Of a stretch of 5,534 bases of DNA, positions 1 through 4,319 are shown piece by piece (the stretch's first letter is position 1; the number at the start of each line of letters is the position of its first letter). The position numbers and the translations under genes are program-made. Source of the DNA: an uncultured Eubacteriales bacterium (lineage in GTDB: Bacteria > Bacillota > Clostridia > Oscillospirales > Acutalibacteraceae); NCBI GenBank assembly GCA_902462035.1, contig CABQAC010000144.1:1-5534 (forward strand), given 5' to 3'. The notes beneath the pieces are model-generated. The model was not told the origin of the DNA and searched no databases. It was given only the letters and a program-made list of their open reading frames with translations.

Positions 1-97
1 TACCGTGTACGCGCACGCGCCCGAGCCAAGCGGCGTGGGGCTGGCGGTTTATAACCGGCTCATCCGCGCGGCGGCGTTCCGTTTGGTGGACGCGTGA
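1..97 (+). CDS. C-terminal tail of an unidentified protein (5' end outside window)
   Basis: Reading in the frame that starts at base 2 gives 31 residues, ending ...FRLVDA before a TGA at 95-97. The peptide has ordinary protein-like composition and includes the segment PSGVGLAVYNRLIRAA. The stop lies 16 bases before the coaE ATG, so the two genes are probably cotranscribed. In many Clostridia the gene before coaE is polA, but a DNA polymerase I C-terminus normally ends in a GK-W-AK-like motif, which is absent here. I do not recognise the family. The coaE frame is also open back to the window edge, but its upstream translation is Arg/Trp-rich and not CoaE-like, so the frame-2 tail is the better reading. 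Confidence 0.5.
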   Translation, partial: TVYAHAPEPSGVGLAVYNRLIRAAAFRLVDA

Positions 98-99
98 CG

Positions 100-108
100 A
101 AAGGGCGG
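100..108 (+). promoter_or_regulatory. Ribosome binding site of coaE
   Basis: The purine-rich run AAAGGGCGG ends five bases before the ATG at 114 and two bases before an in-frame GTG at 111. The AAGGG core is better spaced from the ATG, which is why 114 is preferred as the start. Confidence 0.5.
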
Positions 109-113
109 TTGTG

Positions 114-722
114 ATGAAACAGTGGATCATCGGCCTGACCGGGCCCACCGGCGCCGGCAAAAGCATTGTGGGCGGGGTATTTGCCCAAAACGGCTGCGCG
201 GTTATCGACACCGACCGTGTTGCCCGCCAGGTAACCCAGGAGGACCCCGGTTGCCTTGCGGCGCTGCAAGCGGCCTTCGGCGCGGATTTGGTGCAAAACG
301 GCGTTTTAAACCGGCAGGAATTGGCAAGGCGGGCTTTCTCCGCTCCCGGCGGCGGCCAAAAGCTCAACAGTATTACCCATCCCAGAATTCTGGCCCGCGC
401 CAACGCGGAAATCGCCGCCTGCTTTGCCCAAGGATATGACCTTGCGGTATTGGACGCGCCGCTGCTGTTCGAAAGCGGTGCGGACCAAACCTGCAACCGG
501 GTGGTAGCGGTGGTCGCCCCGGCGGAACTGCGCATCGCCCGCATTATGGCGCGGGACCATATTACACGGCAAGCGGCTCAATTGCGGCTTTCCGCCCAGC
601 AGCGGGACGCGTTTTATACCGGTCGCGCCGATTATGTCTTGACAAACGACGGCGCACCGGCGGATTTGGAAGACCAGGCCGCCAAAGTTCTTGCGTCGAT
701 TCGGCGGGAAATGGAAAAATAA
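114..722 (+). CDS. coaE: Dephospho-CoA kinase
   Basis: This cytoplasmic enzyme phosphorylates the 3'-hydroxyl of the ribose in dephospho-CoA using ATP, the final step of coenzyme A synthesis. The 202-residue product has the usual family length. Visible motifs, in order: the Walker A loop GPTGAGKS (residues 10-17); the DTD acidic motif (32-34) where the family binds substrate and activates the hydroxyl; an HP pair (89-90); the family-typical LDAPLLFESG (113-122); the lid-region arginines and glutamine around 147-163 (RD...R...LRLSAQQ); and the C-terminal VLTNDG (175-180), like the family's V-x-N-x-G. The start is taken at ATG 114; GTG 111 would add one Met. The 16-base gap to the preceding stop suggests an operon. 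The P-loop NTPase fold and the motif set make the call secure. Confidence 0.96.
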   Translation: MKQWIIGLTGPTGAGKSIVGGVFAQNGCAVIDTDRVARQVTQEDPGCLAALQAAFGADLVQNGVLNRQELARRAFSAPGGGQKLNSITHPRILARANAEIAACFAQGYDLAVLDAPLLFESGADQTCNRVVAVVAPAELRIARIMARDHITRQAAQLRLSAQQRDAFYTGRADYVLTNDGAPADLEDQAAKVLASIRREMEK

Positions 723-778
723 ACGGTGCTTTTGTTCCCGAAAATACGCCCATGCCGGATAAAATACCCCGGTCCGTG

Positions 779-784
779 AAAGGA
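779..784 (+). promoter_or_regulatory. Ribosome binding site deciding the start of the unknown gene
   Basis: AAAGGA lies 3 bases before the ATG at 788 and 12 bases before the in-frame ATG at 797. Three bases is too short for normal initiation. The genes at 1988 and 3555 have the same AAAGGA word 9 and 11 bases before their ATG, so 797 fits the local habit better. Confidence 0.45.
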
Positions 785-796
785 TGAATGAGTACC

Positions 797-1291
797 ATGA
801 ATTTATTAGAGCGATTTTGGGAAATCGAAACCGACTTAGAACCTTTGGGCCTGTGCCGCTGGTCGCTGGTCCCAAGCGAATGCGTGCCCCAGGGCGGCGT
901 GGTGTTCGCCTCCCTGGGGGTGGACGGTATCCAGTTCTGCGTTTTGCCCGTCCCTAAGGACGACGACCTCAGCCGTTCCCCGGTGTATGCCGTCAGCCCG
1001 ATGAACCCGGATCATCCGCTGGAGCCTTTGGCGGAAAACCTTCCCGCTTTTTTCAGCCTGGTGGTACAGGCGGGGGACGCGGGCACGCTGGAAAGCGCCA
1101 GCTACTGCACCCGGGAAGAATTTGAAGACGCGGTGGCCGACCCCGGCTTCGGCGATGCGTTCAATCAGGAAAGGCTTCAATCGTCCGTCGCGCTGCGCAA
1201 GGCGTTTCCTTTCAAAAAAATACCGGATCCCTATGGGTATCTGGAAGCTATGCGGGCCCGTTATCCCCGCAATATTTTGTCCATCCCATAA
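797..1291 (+). CDS. Conserved-looking protein of unknown function
   Basis: The product is an acidic protein of 164 residues (167 if translation starts at ATG 788) with no signal peptide or membrane segment, so it is probably cytoplasmic. It begins MNLLERFWEIETDLEPLGL. A central segment contains DGIQFCVLPVP and PVYAVSPMNPDHPLEPLAENLPAFFSL. It ends in a charged helical-looking part with PYGYLEAMRARYP. The run of strands followed by 'AENLPAFFSLVVQ' faintly resembles the end of SUKH/SMI1-KNR4-type domains (binding modules often found as immunity proteins), but I cannot show the SUKH core and do not assign it. It sits 74 bases after coaE and 61 bases before a lytic transglycosylase, all on the same strand. 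Coding is supported by the RBS, the uninterrupted frame and codon use like its neighbours. Function is unknown. Confidence 0.8.
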   Translation: MNLLERFWEIETDLEPLGLCRWSLVPSECVPQGGVVFASLGVDGIQFCVLPVPKDDDLSRSPVYAVSPMNPDHPLEPLAENLPAFFSLVVQAGDAGTLESASYCTREEFEDAVADPGFGDAFNQERLQSSVALRKAFPFKKIPDPYGYLEAMRARYPRNILSIP

Positions 1292-1305
1292 GCAAAAATA
1301 ATAAT
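1277..1305 (+). promoter_or_regulatory. Candidate sigma-A type promoter for the lytic transglycosylase gene
   Basis: TTGTCC at 1277-1282 (four of six matches to TTGACA) is followed after exactly 17 bases by AATAAT at 1300-1305 (five of six matches to TATAAT). It overlaps the 3' end of the unknown gene and lies 47 bases before the GTG start at 1353. The stretch is A/T-rich in a GC-rich context. It is the only pair with correct spacing that I found within this gene block. A chance match is possible. Confidence 0.4.
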
Positions 1306-1352
1306 GCGGCAACAAAAAAAGCCCAATCTGCAAGAAAGCGGGGATAGATGCC

Positions 1353-1952
1353 GTGGCAATAGGAAAAAATAGCACGGGGACGACCGCCGGGAAGTCAAAA
1401 AAGGGGCTTCGCTGGCTTGCCGCCGGTCTGGCGGCGCTCGTGGTAGCGGCGGCGGCCTTGTTTTTTGCGCTGCGGTCCTACTACCGCAACGCGTACCCCC
1501 AAAAATACACCCACCTGGTGGAACAATACGCGGCCGAATACAGGGTGGATCCGGACTTCATCTACGCGCTGATCAAGACCGAAAGCAACTTCCGCCCCGC
1601 CGTGGTATCGGTCAACGACGCTTGTGGCTTGATGCAGCTGCTGCCCGATACGCTCCATTGGCTGCAAACCCTTACGCCGGAGGACGACCATTACGTGCGG
1701 GAGGATTTGTTCAGCCCCGAAATCAACGTTAAGTACGGCGTGTATTTTTTGTCATTGCTGTTCCGGGAGTTCGAAACGCCGGAAAATGTGGCCGCCGCTT
1801 ATCACGCGGGCGTCAACGCGGTGCGTGGGTGGCTGAAGAAACCGGAAATATCGCCCGACGGCAAAACGCTGCAAAATATCCCATATCCCGATACCCGCCA
1901 GTATGTGGAACGGATTTCCAAGTATTTAAAGATCTATCAGACATTGTACTGA
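1353..1952 (+). CDS. Membrane-anchored lytic transglycosylase, SLT domain (GH23-like)
   Basis: The enzyme is predicted to cleave the MurNAc-GlcNAc bond of peptidoglycan, leaving 1,6-anhydro ends, on the outer face of the membrane. Its 199 residues comprise a Lys/Arg-rich cytoplasmic N-terminus (1-20), one hydrophobic segment (about 21-40) that acts as a signal anchor, and a compact SLT domain from about 52. The catalytic Glu is E77 in IKTESNF; the second motif is GLMQLLP (92-98); the third is AAYHAGVNAV (148-157); the end TRQYVERISKYLKIYQ (181-196) is typical. Two departures from the usual AYNAGxGxV are seen: His for Asn at 151 and no second Gly. The start is GTG 1353, after a purine-rich AAAGCGGGGAT (1335-1345); the ATG at 1348 meets a stop after four codons. 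Small proteins of this kind in Firmicutes are involved in wall turnover or remodelling; the exact role is not visible. Confidence 0.92.
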   Translation: MAIGKNSTGTTAGKSKKGLRWLAAGLAALVVAAAALFFALRSYYRNAYPQKYTHLVEQYAAEYRVDPDFIYALIKTESNFRPAVVSVNDACGLMQLLPDTLHWLQTLTPEDDHYVREDLFSPEINVKYGVYFLSLLFREFETPENVAAAYHAGVNAVRGWLKKPEISPDGKTLQNIPYPDTRQYVERISKYLKIYQTLY

Positions 1953-1972
1953 TTTAAAATAACACGCGCAGG

Positions 1973-1987
1973 AAAGGATGGTCATCC
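1973..1987 (+). promoter_or_regulatory. Ribosome binding site of the M18 gene, inside a small inverted repeat
   Basis: AAAGGA (1973-1978) stands 9 bases before the ATG at 1988. GGATG (1976-1980) is a perfect inverted match to CATCC (1983-1987) with two bases between, so half of the Shine-Dalgarno word could pair with the spacer. A two-base loop is tight, and such a fold would have to open an end pair, so any regulatory effect is speculative. Confidence 0.45.
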
Positions 1988-3397
1988 ATGGCGAAAAAGA
2001 CAGAAAAGACGGAATTTGAAAAGGTCAAGGAAGAACTGCTCACCAGCCACGAAAACGGCGTGCGCAAAGCAGGCCCGGACGAAGTCAAAAAGGCCGACGC
2101 GTTCTGCGAGCCGTACAAGGCTTTTTTGGACGCTGCCAAAACCGAGCGGGAGGCGGTCGCCTATACGGTGAAGGCCGCCGAAAAAGCGGGATTTGTCCCC
2201 TTTGACTGCAAGGGGAAATACAAGCCCGGGGACAAAGTGTATTATGTCAACCGGGGCAAGGCGGTCATTTTGGCGGTATTCGGCAAAAAGAAATGCGTCA
2301 AGGGGGTGCGCATCGCCGCGGCGCACATCGATTCCCCCCGCCTCGATTTAAAGCCCAACCCTCTTTACGAGCAAAACGATATGGCCTTTTTCAAAACCCA
2401 CTATTACGGCGGTATTAAAAAATACCAGTGGACCGCTATCCCCCTGGCCCTGCACGGCAAGGTGGTCAAGCGGGACGGGGAAACGGTAACCGTCAACTTG
2501 GGCGAGGATGCGGGCGATCCCCAGTTTTGTGTGACCGACCTGCTGCCGCATCTGGCGCGGGAGCAGATGACCAAAACCATGCAGAAGGGCATTACCGGCG
2601 AAAACTTGAATATCCTAGTGGGAAGCCGCCCCTTTGGCGGTGACGAGGGCAGCGACGCGGTCAAATTGAATGTGATGGCTGCGCTGAACAAAAAATACGG
2701 TATGGTGGAACAGGATTTTCTATCCGCGGAATTAGAATTGGTGCCGGCGTTCCGCGCCACGGACTTGGGCTTTGACCGCAGCATGATCGGCGCCTACGGC
2801 CACGACGACCGGGTATGCGCTTATACCGCGCTGCAGGCCGTGCTGGATACCGAAGCGCCCGAGCATACCGCCATCACGGTGCTCACCGACAAAGAGGAAA
2901 CCGGCAGCGACGGCAACACCGGTTTGCAGTCGGCTTACCTGGCCGACTTTGTGGCTGATTTGGCGCGGATGGAGGGGGCCGAAGCCCGGGACGTCTTCCG
3001 CCGTTCCTCCTGCCTGTCCGCCGACGTCAACGCGGCCTACGACCCCACTTATTCTTCGGTGTACGATCCCAACAATTCCGCTTACATCAACAACGGCGTG
3101 GTAGTCACCAAATATACCGGCGCGGGCGGCAAGGGCGATACCTCGGACGCCAGCGCGGAATTCATGGCCCAGGTACGCAGCCTGATGAACGGCAACAACA
3201 TCGTTTGGCAGACCGGCGAGCTGGGCAAGGTGGACGAGGGCGGCGGCGGAACCGTGGCCAAATATATTGCCAACCTGGATGTGGACGTTGTGGATGTCGG
3301 CGTTCCAGTGCTTTCCATGCACGCGCCCTTCGAGGTGGTTTCCAAGCTGGATGTATATATGACCTACCGTTCCTTCCTGGCATTTTTTAACCAATAA
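1988..3397 (+). CDS. M18 family zinc aminopeptidase (aminopeptidase 1, clostridial type)
   Basis: This is a cytoplasmic dinuclear metallo-exopeptidase that removes N-terminal residues from peptides; M18 enzymes often favour acidic or neutral/hydrophobic residues, and the preference here cannot be read off. At 469 residues it has normal family length. The metal and catalytic residues expected of M18 are all present: His113 in AAHIDSPRLDLK, the bridging Asp273 in YGHDDRV, Glu303 (general base) and Glu304 (ligand) in DKEETGS, Asp346 in LSADVNAA, and His445 in SMHAPFE. The insert between about 125 and 255 corresponds to the family's oligomerisation domain and carries the conserved-looking KKYQWTAIPLALHG and ILVGSRPFGGDEGSD. 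The N-terminus is rich in Lys and Glu with no signal peptide. The gene follows the transglycosylase by 35 bases and is closed by a hairpin terminator, so it is the last gene of this block. The old symbol apeA is used for some relatives but I leave it unassigned. Confidence 0.95.
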   Translation: MAKKTEKTEFEKVKEELLTSHENGVRKAGPDEVKKADAFCEPYKAFLDAAKTEREAVAYTVKAAEKAGFVPFDCKGKYKPGDKVYYVNRGKAVILAVFGKKKCVKGVRIAAAHIDSPRLDLKPNPLYEQNDMAFFKTHYYGGIKKYQWTAIPLALHGKVVKRDGETVTVNLGEDAGDPQFCVTDLLPHLAREQMTKTMQKGITGENLNILVGSRPFGGDEGSDAVKLNVMAALNKKYGMVEQDFLSAELELVPAFRATDLGFDRSMIGAYGHDDRVCAYTALQAVLDTEAPEHTAITVLTDKEETGSDGNTGLQSAYLADFVADLARMEGAEARDVFRRSSCLSADVNAAYDPTYSSVYDPNNSAYINNGVVVTKYTGAGGKGDTSDASAEFMAQVRSLMNGNNIVWQTGELGKVDEGGGGTVAKYIANLDVDVVDVGVPVLSMHAPFEVVSKLDVYMTYRSFLAFFNQ

Positions 3398-3410
3398 CCG
3401 CATAAATATA

Positions 3411-3446
3411 AAAAGCCGCCCTGGCTGTAGCGTCAGGGCGGCTTTT
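3411..3446. terminator. Strong intrinsic terminator, probably bidirectional
   Basis: AAAAGCCGCCCTG (3411-3423) is perfectly complementary to CAGGGCGGCTTTT (3434-3446), giving a 13-base-pair stem with a 10-base loop that can shrink to six by adding a G-U and a C-G pair. It starts 13 bases after the M18 stop and so ends the rightward block. On the plus strand the stem is followed by only a short T run (TTTTCT). On the minus strand the run is TTTTTATATTTAT, which is better, so leftward transcription should stop here at least as well. Confidence 0.9.
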
Positions 3447-3537
3447 CTGCTGCGGAAAGCGGGCGGTTTTCCTCCGGCCGGTCAAACGGCGGGAACGGTC
3501 CCCCGCAAAAACGGCAGAATATTTCAGCATGCCGGTG

Positions 3538-3543
3538 AAAGGA
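3538..3543 (+). promoter_or_regulatory. Ribosome binding site of the DUF3298-like gene
   Basis: AAAGGA, 11 bases before the ATG at 3555. It lies in the longer word GTGAAAGGA (3535-3543), which also precedes the unknown gene (776-784). No convincing promoter was found in the region 3447-3534 between the terminator and this site, although a promoter is expected there. Confidence 0.5.
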
Positions 3544-3554
3544 ATGGTCACGAC

Positions 3555-4319
3555 ATGAAACGGCGATGGATAATCGTATTTTTTCTGGCGGTGCTGGCTT
3601 TTCCGGGCTGCGCTGAACAAAGCGCCGCTCCCTGGCGGGTGTCGCGCGTCATCCGGTCCGGCGGGCCGCTTAAGGCGGAAATAGCCTATCCCCAGCTTCT
3701 GCCGCAGAGCCAATACCCCGCCGCGAACCGGCTGTTGGAACAATACGGCACAGCGGACGCGCGGATGCTTTTGGGGGAGGAAGCCTGGGTGGAAGGCGGA
3801 TATCGGGTCGCCCGCAATGACAGCGGCTGGTTCAGCGTGGCTTTTGCCGGGTCTTATTACGCGGCGGACACGCCCCACCCCACCGCCACGGCCCGGGCGC
3901 TGACCTTCCGGATGCCCCAGGGGGAGCGGGTGCGTCTGCAGGACATTGCCTCTTTAGACGGCGTCTTCCTATCCGCGCTAAAAGAAGCCGTCCAAAACCA
4001 CAAGAACCGGGATGCGGCCGAATATTGGTCCCGGTTTACCGCGCCGGAATGGATGGCGCTGCTGCTTTCGAGCGACCGGGATGAAACCGCCCCGGTATTT
4101 TCCTTCCTGCGGGCGGACGCGTTGGTGCTGGTGGTGCCCGTTCCCCACCCTTTGGGCGATGTGGCGGAAATTGACCTGCCGCTGGCGTTGGCGGACAAAC
4201 CGCGAACGGCCCTGGCCGGCGCGCCTTATCCCGGCGCGTCGTCTAACCGCATGGGATATCAGCGCCCCTTTTTTTCGATAGCCGCCTGCTTGGCGCAGAC
4301 CGCCCGGAATCTATCGTAG
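3555..4319 (+). CDS. Putative lipoprotein or secreted protein with a DUF3298/RsiV-like domain
   Basis: The product has 254 residues. The N-terminus MKRRWIIVFFLAVLAFPGC is a signal peptide with a Cys at 19; FPGC is a poor lipobox (Phe at -3, Pro at -2), so lipid attachment is likely but not certain. The mature part reads like the extracytoplasmic DUF4163/DUF3298 arrangement: a YPQL strand region (45-75), GWFSVAFAGSYYAADTPHPT (91-110) matching the family's 'S...-Y-...-HP-T' pattern, TFRMPQGERVRLQDI (117-131) matching 'F-D-L-x-T-G-x-x-L-x-L-x-D-L', then FSFLRADALVLVVPVPHPL...AEIDLPLALAD (182-214). Relatives occur as the outer domain of the anti-sigma factor RsiV and next to the PdaC deacetylase domain; neither partner domain is present here, so its job is unknown. 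The last 40 residues are low in family resemblance, and the last 61 bases overlap the opposing GH2 gene. Confidence 0.75.
   Translation: MKRRWIIVFFLAVLAFPGCAEQSAAPWRVSRVIRSGGPLKAEIAYPQLLPQSQYPAANRLLEQYGTADARMLLGEEAWVEGGYRVARNDSGWFSVAFAGSYYAADTPHPTATARALTFRMPQGERVRLQDIASLDGVFLSALKEAVQNHKNRDAAEYWSRFTAPEWMALLLSSDRDETAPVFSFLRADALVLVVPVPHPLGDVAEIDLPLALADKPRTALAGAPYPGASSNRMGYQRPFFSIAACLAQTARNLS
4217..4241. other. GC-rich hairpin just past the GH2 stop codon
   Basis: CGGCGCGCC (4217-4225) pairs with GGCGCGTCG (4233-4241) over nine base pairs, one of them G-U on the plus strand, leaving a seven-base loop. For leftward transcripts it begins 17 bases after the GH2 stop, a position typical of a terminator or 3'-end stabiliser, but no T run follows on either strand. 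It also lies inside the coding part of the opposing gene, encoding an AGAPYPGA stretch, so the pairing could be a by-product of GC-rich codons and an 8-base direct repeat CCGGCGCG (4216-4223 and 4231-4238). Confidence 0.35.

Noticed and set aside
732..765. TTGTTC and TAAAAT as a promoter before the unknown gene
   Set aside because: The spacer is 22 bases, too long for a sigma-A promoter, and no better -35 is visible.
306..875. A 189-codon minus-strand frame across the end of coaE and the start of the next gene
   Set aside because: It is antisense to CoaE motifs and continues through the intergenic gap without any domain or RBS.
1955..1960. TAAAAT as a -10 element for the M18 gene
   Set aside because: No -35-like sequence lies 16-18 bases upstream and there is no extended -10 TG at the right place.
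2732..3403. A 223-codon open frame on the minus strand opposite the M18 gene
   Set aside because: It mirrors conserved M18 metal-site sequence, is His/Gly/Val-rich in the way of antisense shadows, and has no independent support.
3489..3506. GCGGG...CCCGC hairpin and a GGAAC word resembling an ECF sigma -35 element, upstream of the DUF3298-like gene
   Set aside because: The hairpin has no T run on either strand, and no matching ECF -10 sequence lies 16-17 bases downstream of GGAAC. The link to RsiV-type regulation would be wishful.
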